A stretch of 10,337 nt of DNA from Thermoplasmata archaeon (GTDB lineage Archaea > Thermoplasmatota > Thermoplasmata > Thermoplasmatales > Thermoplasmataceae): positions 1 through 10,337 of the forward strand of contig JAKAYH010000048.1 of the NCBI GenBank assembly GCA_021826835.1, read 5' to 3'. Shown here in pieces: positions 1-6,658 of the stretch. The number at the start of each line of letters is the position of its first letter. Position 1 is the first letter of the stretch. The translations under genes and the position numbers were made by a program. The notes under the pieces are model-generated. The model had not been told where the DNA came from. It made no database searches and saw only the letters and a program-made list of their open reading frames with translations.

Positions 1-2
1 GC

Positions 3-92
3 ATCCTTTTCGATATAGCCAGAAAGCACGGAAACAAAATAACCGTAAAACATATTCTTCCATTTACACAGGAAGTATGGAATTTTGTATAG
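3..92 (+). CDS. C-terminal end of an unidentified gene (partial, cut by window edge)
   Basis: One frame is open from the left edge to a TAG at 90-92, giving about 29 residues that end in ILPFTQEVWNFV. The residue mix (DIARKHGNKITVKH) looks like ordinary soluble protein, and a palindrome plus T-tract follows about 40 bases after the stop, as expected at a gene's 3' end. I do not recognise the family. The open stretch is short enough to be chance, so this is tentative. The start and most of the gene lie outside the window. Confidence 0.4.
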   Translation: MLFDIARKHGNKITVKHILPFTQEVWNFV

Positions 93-133
93 GGGCCACG
101 TATTTTAAACTCGAGTTCCGCACTTAAATTGTT

Positions 134-172
134 CCATATTCGTACGAATAATGGCTATTTTATTATTTTTTT
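134..172 (+). terminator. Candidate hairpin and T-tract terminator
   Basis: The core ATTCGTACGAAT at 138-149 is a perfect 12-base palindrome. It is extended by CCAT on the left and, after one extra A, ATGG on the right. A T-rich run (156-172) ending in seven T follows directly. A short stem followed by T residues downstream of the stop at 92 fits a transcription terminator. In archaea the T-tract alone can terminate. The stem is AT-rich and weak, so it could instead be a protein-binding palindrome. Confidence 0.4.
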
Positions 173-304
173 GAACTTGAATTTCATAAAAACAGCGAGA
201 AACTCCACCTAATAACATATAGTTCCTGTCTATTACGAATCGAATTTCGGTAGTACACCAACCAGTATCCTAACCAGTGAATTTATTCCCATTTCATTGA
301 GTAT
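173..304. other. Intergenic stretch, no gene seen
   Basis: I see no coding frame, RNA gene or CRISPR repeat here. The only structure noticed is a short direct repeat, AACCAGT, at 260-266 and 272-278. The stretch lies just beyond the 3' end of the transposase remnant, so one end of the original insertion sequence may fall here, but I could not find a matching terminal inverted repeat. Confidence 0.4.
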
Positions 305-724
305 TCAAACCTCTTCTCCTATTTCAGATCGATAAACTATATCCATGGTGGATGAAACAGGTATAGCCTTTATTTCACACAGTATATCTGCAATTCTTTC
401 TATTATCATACGAGATTCTGTAAGCCTCTTCTCAACGATCTCTGAAAGCATATGAAAACATGTGCTTTGATCCGATCTGATTTCCTATGATATACCTGCA
501 GAATCTCAATGAATGATTTTATGGTGTGGAAGGACCGTTCAATCTCATAGCGTTCCTTTTATGCACATTGAACTATATCTTCCTCTGTCATCCTCATTCC
601 TGACAGGACCAATATGCATAATGATCTTTGTTTTCTGTTTTCCATCTTCTCTGTGTTTTTCAGCTATCTGTAGACACTCTTCAAACCTGTACTTGTTCTT
701 CTACTTTGCATCTTTGAGGAATAC
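305..724 (-). pseudogene. Decayed IS4-superfamily (IS1634-like) transposase
   Basis: Read on the minus strand in three frames, this gives recognisable transposase pieces. The N-terminal part (724 to about 600) reads FLKDAK, a stop, then KNKYRFEECLQIAEKHRED and IIMHIGPV, like the start of IS1634-type transposases. The C-terminal part reads KERYEIERSFHTIKSFIEI, then HRKSDRIKAHVFICF, then after a frameshift near 447 LSEIVEKRLTESRMIIERIA, ending at TGA 307-305. The motif R-x3-E-x6-K of the IS4 'YREK' signature is intact. The expected Y two residues before the R is now a stop (TAA, 561-559). There are two in-frame stops and at least two frameshifts. About 140 codons remain, against the several hundred usual in this family, so the catalytic core is mostly deleted. 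The presumed start codon is GTA. It is non-functional. The family name rests on motif memory, not a search. Confidence 0.75.
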
Positions 725-854
725 GCTTATGTGTTACAATCGATTATAATGGATAATAAATCATGTACCATAGTACGTATTGCACTTTTAAAAGAAGAGG
801 TGCTGATTTACCCTTTCAGATCACTAACTGATTGCGAAAAAGAAGTTTGAATGA

Positions 855-1568
855 TCAAATAATCTTTTTCATCTCATCACTTAATTGGATGGTGTTTTGT
901 CTTCCTTCAGATATACTCACAATTCCATATTCCTTGAGTTTATTTACTCTGTTCTGAATGGTTCTTAAGCTTAGATCATCTCCAATTGTGTTTATTATAT
1001 ATTTCCTGATATAATTTGTTGTTAATTGGGCCCCGTCTAACGCTTTTAATATTACTTTATCTATGTTATCTGTGAAATATATCGACTTGAAATATGGATT
1101 CACGTCAATTCTATTGAAAACGACACTTCTCCCAGTCACCGAATTAAAAGCTTCAACACTATGCTCTACAAAATGATTGTGCTCAATTGCCCACATAAGA
1201 CCTGCAATGGAATAAACCGACGGTCCTGCAGTGATATTTATGGATGCTTTTTCGGATTTTATTTCCTTGAAAGTCGAATAATAATCCTTGAGATTCCACA
1301 TATTTTTCATATAGATTATTTTGATCTCAACTTGTGGAAACATTTTTCCAAGAAATAACTCTACATTTTTTAACAATGTTTGAGATTTTCTTTGGATCTC
1401 GTCTTCCTCGTTACTATTAAAACTTTTTGTAAAGAGGATAATTCTTTTTAAAGTGTCATAATTTACGGTTATATATGGTTTAAAAAATTCAAAAACTAAA
1501 TTTTCTGTTACCCCAATAAATGAAATTAGAGTGTCAAAATGCATCAACGAAATTTTTTTTTCGCTCAT
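855..1568 (-). CDS. csa3: Csa3-like CRISPR regulator, CARF plus winged helix-turn-helix
   Basis: Predicted cytoplasmic transcription factor of 237 residues. Residues 1 to about 150 form a CARF (Rossmann-like) ligand domain. The diagnostic segment INITAGPSVYSIAGL (110-124) matches the [ND]-x-T-x-G loop that binds cyclic oligoadenylate in Csa3/Csx1 relatives. Residues about 168-237 form a winged helix-turn-helix, with LSLRTIQNRVNKLKEYGIV (199-217) as the turn and recognition helix and the wing after it. It is transcribed away from cas6, sharing a 39-base spacer, so it probably controls that promoter and its own. In Sulfolobus, Csa3 proteins regulate acquisition genes and CRISPR arrays (established). 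Whether this one activates or represses is unknown. The ATG at 1568 has only a weak upstream AAGGA at a long distance. Downstream of its stop the coding strand has a short T-run (848 down to 838) that might terminate it. Confidence 0.87.
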   Translation of the reverse strand: MSEKKISLMHFDTLISFIGVTENLVFEFFKPYITVNYDTLKRIILFTKSFNSNEEDEIQRKSQTLLKNVELFLGKMFPQVEIKIIYMKNMWNLKDYYSTFKEIKSEKASINITAGPSVYSIAGLMWAIEHNHFVEHSVEAFNSVTGRSVVFNRIDVNPYFKSIYFTDNIDKVILKALDGAQLTTNYIRKYIINTIGDDLSLRTIQNRVNKLKEYGIVSISEGRQNTIQLSDEMKKII

Positions 1569-1607
1569 ATGTAGGAATCCTTAATTACTAGATAAGATTA
1601 TTGTTTT
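1569..1607. promoter_or_regulatory. Divergent csa3/cas6 promoter region
   Basis: These 39 bases are all that separates two divergent start codons. For cas6, TTAATTA at 1581-1587 is about 24 bases before the ATG, the spacing of an archaeal TATA box when transcription starts at or next to the start codon. No Shine-Dalgarno precedes that ATG. For csa3, the minus-strand TAATCTTAT near 1600-1592 is a weaker TATA candidate. An imperfect palindrome AGGA-A-TCCT (1573-1581) overlaps the edge of the TTAATTA element and lies in the csa3 leader, a plausible operator for autoregulation by Csa3. The position is seen directly. The promoter and operator roles are inferred. Confidence 0.55.
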
Positions 1608-2321
1608 ATGGAAAGTACTCTCATAAATTTGACGAGAACCAAAGGAACAATAATTCCTTATGAGTACAACTATTACCTTTCAATATCTATTTATTCCAAA
1701 TTAATGCTTTATCAGGCAAATGTAAGAAAATTACATGACAAAAACCAACCTGGTTTGCATACCATCAGCAATATAATCTCTTTTGAAACTAGACGAGGAA
1801 TTAATGGCCTTGATATTCCTAAAGGATTTATTATTGTGAGGTCAATAAACCAAGAGATAAATGACTTTTTAAGATTAGGTCTCGCCTTAGAACCAACGAT
1901 TCAAATATGTGATGTTACATATGCTGTAAAAGGCGTGAGAAAAATTGCGGATAAGATTTCCACCAAAACTGAAGTGAAATTTAAATCAATTTCACCAGTA
2001 CTTGTTCGTGACTTTGAAAATAAAAAACTATTTGTAGATAATGAAGACCGCTTAGAAAAAAATCTTAATGAATTAACCAAATGGACGTTGGAACACAATT
2101 ATGGATTTTCTCCCACAATTTTGGAAAAATTAAAAATAACTGTGGATAAGTCTAAGCAAAAATCTGTCAGGATATCAAATACAAAAGCGAAAGAATCTAT
2201 AACAACGGCATTTCAAATTTCAGGAAAAATAATAGCTGATCCTGAGGTTTTGAGGATATTGTATTACAAGGGTCTTGGCTCAAAAACCTCGCTAGGATTG
2301 GGTTGTTGGGAGGTTGAATGA
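1608..2321 (+). CDS. cas6: Cas6 pre-crRNA endoribonuclease
   Basis: Cuts the CRISPR precursor RNA within each repeat to give crRNAs with a 5' handle, without metal ions. The protein has 237 residues, normal for Cas6, with the expected two ferredoxin-like halves. The C-terminus carries the family's glycine-rich loop, GLGSKTSLGLGCWE at 222-235 (G222-x-G224, then G230-x-G232). In the N-terminal half, LHDKNQPGLHTIS (42-54) matches the Cas6 'LH...S' segment. H43 is the likeliest catalytic histidine, with H51 as the alternative. It is the first gene of the operon and its ATG has no ribosome binding site, so a leaderless transcript is likely. It ends by overlapping cas10d in an ATGA. Putting cas6 first differs from the common bacterial I-D order, where it follows csc1. 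Confidence 0.9.
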   Translation: MESTLINLTRTKGTIIPYEYNYYLSISIYSKLMLYQANVRKLHDKNQPGLHTISNIISFETRRGINGLDIPKGFIIVRSINQEINDFLRLGLALEPTIQICDVTYAVKGVRKIADKISTKTEVKFKSISPVLVRDFENKKLFVDNEDRLEKNLNELTKWTLEHNYGFSPTILEKLKITVDKSKQKSVRISNTKAKESITTAFQISGKIIADPEVLRILYYKGLGSKTSLGLGCWEVE

Positions 2322-5047
2322 TGAGTGAACTGAATATTGAAATGGAGAGATACATAATTTTCAAAACACCCATCATGAATCAGATTATGGATTGGGCTGT
2401 TGAAAACATTTTCAAAAAGATTTGGACTGATGAAAAATGGTCAAAGTGCGCCAAGGGAGGTAAAAATGAGAAAAATCCAATATTTGAATCTCACAGAGAT
2501 ATGGCATACCAAGTTCATATATTCTCGGGATGTGCAATGGCAATGAAAGTCTTAGACTATGAATATCATATTCAGAAACGCCAATATCCTGATGATTTAG
2601 AAAGAAAACTGAAGAGAGCAGTCCTCTCATTTCTATTTCACGATTTCAATAAGATCACTGAATCAAATTATTTAATGAAAGATAAAACACCGCTTTTCGA
2701 ATTTGTTGATGAGACGTTTTCCGAACTTTCACAGAGTGTTGGACTCACACATGATGAAATTTACCAAGTAGTCATATGTACAGAAGCTGGAACAACATTC
2801 AACGTGCTGAGCAACGAAAATGTGATAACCAATTTAGACTTTGAAATGAATTTTTCTAAACTATCTGACAAGTTATCTGGGATATTCAATGATAGAACTG
2901 AGGGGTATCACTCAGATTTAAAATTTGGTCCAAGTTTAATAGTTTCTGGCAAAAACATAAGAGAACTAAAGTTTGCAAGCACTAATTTGGTTGCTATCAC
3001 AGATGTCTTAAAGGAGGTTTGTATAGATGTAATAGAAAGAAACTCCAACATGTATTATTTATGGAGTGATTATGAAACTATTTATTTCGTATGCAAAGAG
3101 GATATTGATAAGAAAGCTTTGGGAGAAGAGATTTGTAAAAATTTTAAAGATAGAGCATTATCAAAATTACATGCTGAAAACATGATAAGGATGAATGACC
3201 GCAGAGTTGATAATTCCGCTCAAGGATTCGTTCAACATACAGAATTATCACTTTCATCGTTTGTGAAAGATAATGATAAATTTAAAATGTGCCTTCACCT
3301 TGAGGATGTAAAATTAGATACAGAACAAAAAATAAAAATAGCGGAAAAGATGGGCGATTTTTTAAGAGATTACTACCCGACAAAGTCTTTTAATTTTAAT
3401 TTCAGATTCGCTAAGAGTAAGGAGGGAGGTATGTCCGTAAGAGATGGTCTTAATATTTTTCCCTTGGAACAAGATGATAAAGACCACCAGGACGAAAGGA
3501 TAAGAATATTTTTATGTAGATACATTCAATTAGTAGGCAAATTTAAATCCACAGAAGCAGATAAAATCAGGATGGCTATTGAAACAATAGTTAGAGAACA
3601 CTCTAATATGCTTGTTGATCTTGTGGGCAAAGAACCAAAGAAATCCACTATCATTTTCCCAATTTTACTAAAAGAACTACAGGATAAAGTTGATTGGGAA
3701 AAATTGCTCAATGATGTCATTAAAGATCTAAATAAAGTAACCAAATCTATAGATTATGAAAATATTATTTCCAAGATTCTTCCATCTCTGTTTGATTTAG
3801 GTAAACTACCTGAAGTGCCATCGAAGTTTTCCATGTCTATGTCAAACGGCTACCCTGCAAAAGAGGATGGAAAAGGTGATAAACTGTATGGGTTGAATAC
3901 AAACGGTTTCAATAATAGGTTACCAACAGCTAAGATTGGAAACGGTAAGATAGATGATATTTCAATATTTGAGTATAATCTAAGAAGAAGTAAAATCAGA
4001 AGAAAAAAAGGAGAGGAAACACTAATTTATTTAAAATTTCCTGGTTCAATACCTCACTTAAATTTAGACGGTTTAATTAATAAAATTTCATCATACAATA
4101 CTGTTTCAAAGGATGTTATAAATTTTCTTGATCTAGATATAACTGGAGAGGGAGAAGGAATTGTGAGAGTGGATAATTCAATATTTATTTCCACAATGCA
4201 ACTAAACGGAGAAAAAGATGTTCTTGAGGTTTTATACAAAGTTTTAGAACTTGCACACTTTAGTAAACTTATGGTAAAGGTCTCATATTCTAATGCACCA
4301 ATTTTTGAGGATCAGTTTGAATCAATAAAATTTGATATTTCAAGCACAATTCTATCTCACTTTTCTTGGGAAAAAATAAGGTGCAACGAAATTTTAAAAG
4401 TGAAAAAAACGATTCAGACTTTTAATGTTGTCTACAATGGCTCATTGGAAAAAATAAACTTTGAAAAAACAAGTTTGTTAATACTTCATTATATTCAAAA
4501 TCCTCTGTCCCTCTTCTCATATGTGCATGAATATTTATTCGGTGAAAGGGAAAAGAAATTACGGGGTTTTGGAAAACAGTTTAGTCAACGAATAGATGAC
4601 ATAAGAAAGCTAGGATATGTGAACGAAAAAAAAGGTGGTGTGAAAATGAAAAATATAGAAAGTTTGGCAATGGTGTCGGCAAAGATACAAAGACCTGAAT
4701 GGGATATGAGTGGGAATCAAAGAACATGGATGCTCAGGGAATCGCTTGATGCACTTGAATTGGCTAGAGCTAAAATTCAAGGCGGGGCAAAGAGAGATAT
4801 TGTTGAATTTGAGGACATAGTAGGAGGTGTAATAAATAGGGAAATGAGAAGTAGAACAAAAGGGGCAAACAACTGGATACCAGTTGATGCAATAAGAGAG
4901 TTTGCTAAGCAATTGACTAAGTTGTTAAAGGAGGATTTTGGTGGTCAAATTCCTTCTGGAGCAATGAAATCTTATTTTATAAACGCATATGAATTTGAGT
5001 ATATGCTAACTAGTAAAGTCATGAAAGATGGTGAGTTAAATGAATAA
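2318..5047 (+). CDS. cas10d: Cas10d (Csc3), type I-D large subunit with N-terminal HD nuclease
   Basis: Large subunit of the type I-D effector complex, 909 residues, in the usual size range. The N-terminal HD domain shows H67 in QVHIFSG, the H108-D109 pair in SFLFHDFNKI, and H145 in GLTHDE. In I-D systems this domain supplies target DNA cleavage. Neither a GGDD cyclase motif nor a CxxC zinc pair is visible, so it should not make cyclic oligoadenylate like type III Cas10. The segment LMVKVSYSNAPIFE (651-664) resembles the second palm-like half of Csc3. The last ~130 residues are predicted helical and correspond to the small subunit, with an internal start at codon 777. GGAGG at 2309-2313 precedes two adjacent ATGs (2318 and 2321) and either could be used. 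It overlaps cas6 by 4 bases and csc2 by 8. I rely on motifs and context. The middle of the protein is poorly recognisable. Confidence 0.88.
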   Translation: MMSELNIEMERYIIFKTPIMNQIMDWAVENIFKKIWTDEKWSKCAKGGKNEKNPIFESHRDMAYQVHIFSGCAMAMKVLDYEYHIQKRQYPDDLERKLKRAVLSFLFHDFNKITESNYLMKDKTPLFEFVDETFSELSQSVGLTHDEIYQVVICTEAGTTFNVLSNENVITNLDFEMNFSKLSDKLSGIFNDRTEGYHSDLKFGPSLIVSGKNIRELKFASTNLVAITDVLKEVCIDVIERNSNMYYLWSDYETIYFVCKEDIDKKALGEEICKNFKDRALSKLHAENMIRMNDRRVDNSAQGFVQHTELSLSSFVKDNDKFKMCLHLEDVKLDTEQKIKIAEKMGDFLRDYYPTKSFNFNFRFAKSKEGGMSVRDGLNIFPLEQDDKDHQDERIRIFLCRYIQLVGKFKSTEADKIRMAIETIVREHSNMLVDLVGKEPKKSTIIFPILLKELQDKVDWEKLLNDVIKDLNKVTKSIDYENIISKILPSLFDLGKLPEVPSKFSMSMSNGYPAKEDGKGDKLYGLNTNGFNNRLPTAKIGNGKIDDISIFEYNLRRSKIRRKKGEETLIYLKFPGSIPHLNLDGLINKISSYNTVSKDVINFLDLDITGEGEGIVRVDNSIFISTMQLNGEKDVLEVLYKVLELAHFSKLMVKVSYSNAPIFEDQFESIKFDISSTILSHFSWEKIRCNEILKVKKTIQTFNVVYNGSLEKINFEKTSLLILHYIQNPLSLFSYVHEYLFGEREKKLRGFGKQFSQRIDDIRKLGYVNEKKGGVKMKNIESLAMVSAKIQRPEWDMSGNQRTWMLRESLDALELARAKIQGGAKRDIVEFEDIVGGVINREMRSRTKGANNWIPVDAIREFAKQLTKLLKEDFGGQIPSGAMKSYFINAYEFEYMLTSKVMKDGELNE
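4633..4640 (+). promoter_or_regulatory. Internal ribosome binding site for Cas11d within cas10d
   Basis: AGGTGGTG differs by one base from the Shine-Dalgarno AGGAGGTG and sits 5 bases before an in-frame ATG at 4646. Other genes of the operon use the same GGTG half of the consensus: GGTGAG before csc2 (4-base spacer) and GGGTGA before csc1 (5-base spacer). That makes this internal site look like a working signal rather than chance codon use. Confidence 0.65.
4646..5047 (+). CDS. cas11d: Cas11d small subunit, made from an internal start in cas10d
   Basis: Starting at M777 of Cas10d this gives a 133-residue, probably all-helical protein (MKNIESLAMVSAK... to ...KDGELNE) in the same frame and with the same stop as cas10d. 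In type I-D, and also I-B and I-C, the small subunit is known to be translated separately from the 3' end of the large-subunit gene and lines the belly of the effector complex along the target DNA. No separate cas11 gene exists in the operon, so one is expected here. Size and position fit, and the start is preceded by the best internal Shine-Dalgarno sequence I found in this 3' part. A downstream M785 lacks such a signal. Expression itself is inferred. Confidence 0.7.
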   Translation: MKNIESLAMVSAKIQRPEWDMSGNQRTWMLRESLDALELARAKIQGGAKRDIVEFEDIVGGVINREMRSRTKGANNWIPVDAIREFAKQLTKLLKEDFGGQIPSGAMKSYFINAYEFEYMLTSKVMKDGELNE

Positions 5048-5984
5048 CAATTTTGGAATTATAGGTAAAGAATTGGGATTACCAAGTATAAATGAGCTGG
5101 ATCTGAGGAAAAACCATGGTATATTTGTAAAGATAGGTATTGTATCAGAAACAACCGGATTTTTCATCAGCAGAAACAATGAAGCAACTGAGACAACAAG
5201 TGAAAATTTCTTCAATGAAGAAAGACTAGTAGTTCCAGCGTCCAAGTGGAGAGGTGCGGAAAGAAGTTATCTACTCTCCGAATTGAGGAAGGTTAGTGGA
5301 GTAATTCCTGAAAAATATAATAGAAATATGATATCTAAAAAGGAACTTCTGAAGAATCCTTCAAGTTTAATTTTTGGAGATTCGAGCACTGGTTCTGGTA
5401 AAGAGGCAGCAGGTGTAGCGTCAAGAGTGTTTTATGATTGGGCATACAGCTACGAAGCACTTCCAAATATATCTCTGAGACTTACCCATAACTCATTATC
5501 TGATGATGGCACAATTTTACATGAACCTAGTGGTAAAGTGATGCCTCAAGCAATTTATAACAGTCCCTACATCAAACCAGGCGTAAGGCTTATAAGATAT
5601 GTTACTGCAGAAAATATCTCAATAGAAATGCTGACACTAGTTCTAATGGCGATCATGGGAACAACAAGATATGGAGCAAGAACAGCAATACTTGGAGACA
5701 ACATGAAAAATAAAATATGCGCCTTAGGTTTTTCAAAAACCGAGACTCCTGTAAGCTCTTTCACATCTATGCAAGCCTGCTGGAGTGGCCAAGACTATGA
5801 ACCAGAGAAGATGATTCTTAAGGACATGGAAATTGCTTATAAGAACCATCTATTCTATGGAGAGAAAATGGAGGAGCTTCTTAATAGTGTTGTATCTCTG
5901 AGGAACAATGTTGAAGAACTTAAAGAAATGTGTGATCTCATTACGGTTAAAATGGGAAGAGACTGGGAAGACTTCTTCAAATAG
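5040..5984 (+). CDS. csc2: Csc2, type I-D Cas7 backbone subunit
   Basis: Binds the crRNA spacer in multiple copies and forms the helical backbone of the effector complex. The protein has 314 residues, close to other Csc2 proteins. VVPASKWRGAERSYLLSEL (64-82) matches the Cas7-type 'P.S.lKG..R' strand-helix that contacts RNA. SSLIFGDSS (108-116) is the 'FG' signature seen in Csc2. MGTTRYGARTAILGDNM (206-222) is a further conserved stretch with small residues and R210 and R214. The last ~45 residues (272-314) look helical or coiled. The ATG has GGTGAG four bases upstream, lying inside the end of cas10d and overlapping it by 8 bases, so the two are translationally coupled. It sits directly before csc1 as in most I-D loci. 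Confidence 0.9.
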   Translation: MNNNFGIIGKELGLPSINELDLRKNHGIFVKIGIVSETTGFFISRNNEATETTSENFFNEERLVVPASKWRGAERSYLLSELRKVSGVIPEKYNRNMISKKELLKNPSSLIFGDSSTGSGKEAAGVASRVFYDWAYSYEALPNISLRLTHNSLSDDGTILHEPSGKVMPQAIYNSPYIKPGVRLIRYVTAENISIEMLTLVLMAIMGTTRYGARTAILGDNMKNKICALGFSKTETPVSSFTSMQACWSGQDYEPEKMILKDMEIAYKNHLFYGEKMEELLNSVVSLRNNVEELKEMCDLITVKMGRDWEDFFK

Positions 5985-5985
5985 C

Positions 5986-5993
5986 AAGGGTGA
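5986..5993 (+). promoter_or_regulatory. Ribosome binding site that decides the csc1 start
   Basis: AAGGGTGA begins just after the csc2 stop (TAG, 5982-5984) and is followed by five bases and then GTG at 5999. The earlier in-frame GTG at 5990 lies inside this Shine-Dalgarno and has no good signal of its own, so 5999 is the better start. Confidence 0.6.
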
Positions 5994-5998
5994 CAGCA

Positions 5999-6658
5999 GT
6001 GAATGTTACAGCTATAAAGCTTAAAACTCTGTCTCCACTCAACTATTATTATATTGCTGCAGCAGGGGGAATGAGGACATCAAATTTCCTTGGAGACATT
6101 GCTTTAAAATATGGATTTCTCCACCAAATGGGTTATCTCGATTACCCCCCACCTCAAAAATTTCAGCCTGATTACAAAGAATTGAACTCCTTTCCTTTCT
6201 GGTTTACAGTTGCAGTGAATGAGAAAACTGCATTTGGAAATGGAAAATCTACATTGTTTATGAAAAACATGATAAGAAATACAATGCAAGGTATTGACTA
6301 CAATGGAACAAATAGATTTCCAAATGCAGGCGAAGGAAGCACGATGTACAAAAATTTTTACTTCCAACAACCAATAAAACCGGGAAACGAGTTTTATTGC
6401 TTTTTTATATCGAAGAAAGAATTTGACCTACCAAAGGCAGTTAGAATGGGCAATGGTAAAACTGGAATCTTAGAAATCACAAAGACCAATAAAGAATTCC
6501 GAGGTGTGTTGAACTACTTTACAATTAGCAATGTAATGAAAATGCAACTTCCTAACTATGAACTTACATTCACTGAACATAATATACTACAATATTATCT
6601 TGCTGGAATGTTTTCCAAGGATAATATAATGGAGATATACAATGGATGGAGTTATTGA
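5999..6658 (+). CDS. csc1: Csc1, type I-D Cas5 subunit
   Basis: Cas5-family protein expected to hold the 5' handle of the crRNA next to Cas10d at the foot of the effector complex. From the GTG at 5999 it has 219 residues. The GTG at 5990 would add three. Recognisable Csc1 features are an N-terminal RAMP strand (VTAIKLKTLSPL), the segment FLGDIALKYGFLH soon after it, and a later glycine-rich VRMGNGKTGILEI, followed by a hydrophobic end. There is no ATG at the gene start, and GTG is chosen because of AAGGGTGA upstream. It follows csc2 by 14 bases and overlaps cas3 by 17. The family call leans partly on its place between csc2 and cas3, since Cas5 proteins diverge strongly. Confidence 0.85.
   Translation: MNVTAIKLKTLSPLNYYYIAAAGGMRTSNFLGDIALKYGFLHQMGYLDYPPPQKFQPDYKELNSFPFWFTVAVNEKTAFGNGKSTLFMKNMIRNTMQGIDYNGTNRFPNAGEGSTMYKNFYFQQPIKPGNEFYCFFISKKEFDLPKAVRMGNGKTGILEITKTNKEFRGVLNYFTISNVMKMQLPNYELTFTEHNILQYYLAGMFSKDNIMEIYNGWSY

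Noticed and set aside
93..304. Possible degenerate CRISPR array or IS terminal repeats
   Set aside because: Only one short 7-base direct repeat (AACCAGT, 12 bases apart) was found; no regularly spaced repeats and no partner inverted repeat right of 724.
513..749. Open frame of 78 codons on the plus strand
   Set aside because: It is antisense to the transposase remnant, has low-complexity hydrophobic and Ser/Phe/Cys-rich content, and has no ribosome binding site.
774..785. Shared GTATTGCAC with 10267-10274 region, as a possible flanking repeat or attachment site around the cas locus
   Set aside because: The match is only about eight or nine bases and does not extend, so it is within chance for AT-rich DNA.
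3009..3028. AAAGGAGGT inside cas10d as another internal start
   Set aside because: The nearby ATG is out of frame and is followed at once by TAA, so no product is possible.
4610..4912. Minus-strand open frame of 100 codons opposite the Cas10d C-terminus
   Set aside because: A shadow of the coding strand, rich in Cys, Phe, His and Ser, with no recognisable motif, inside a well-supported gene.
4925..4962. AAAGGAGG near the 3' end of cas10d
   Set aside because: No start codon lies at a usable distance; the next ATG is too far away.
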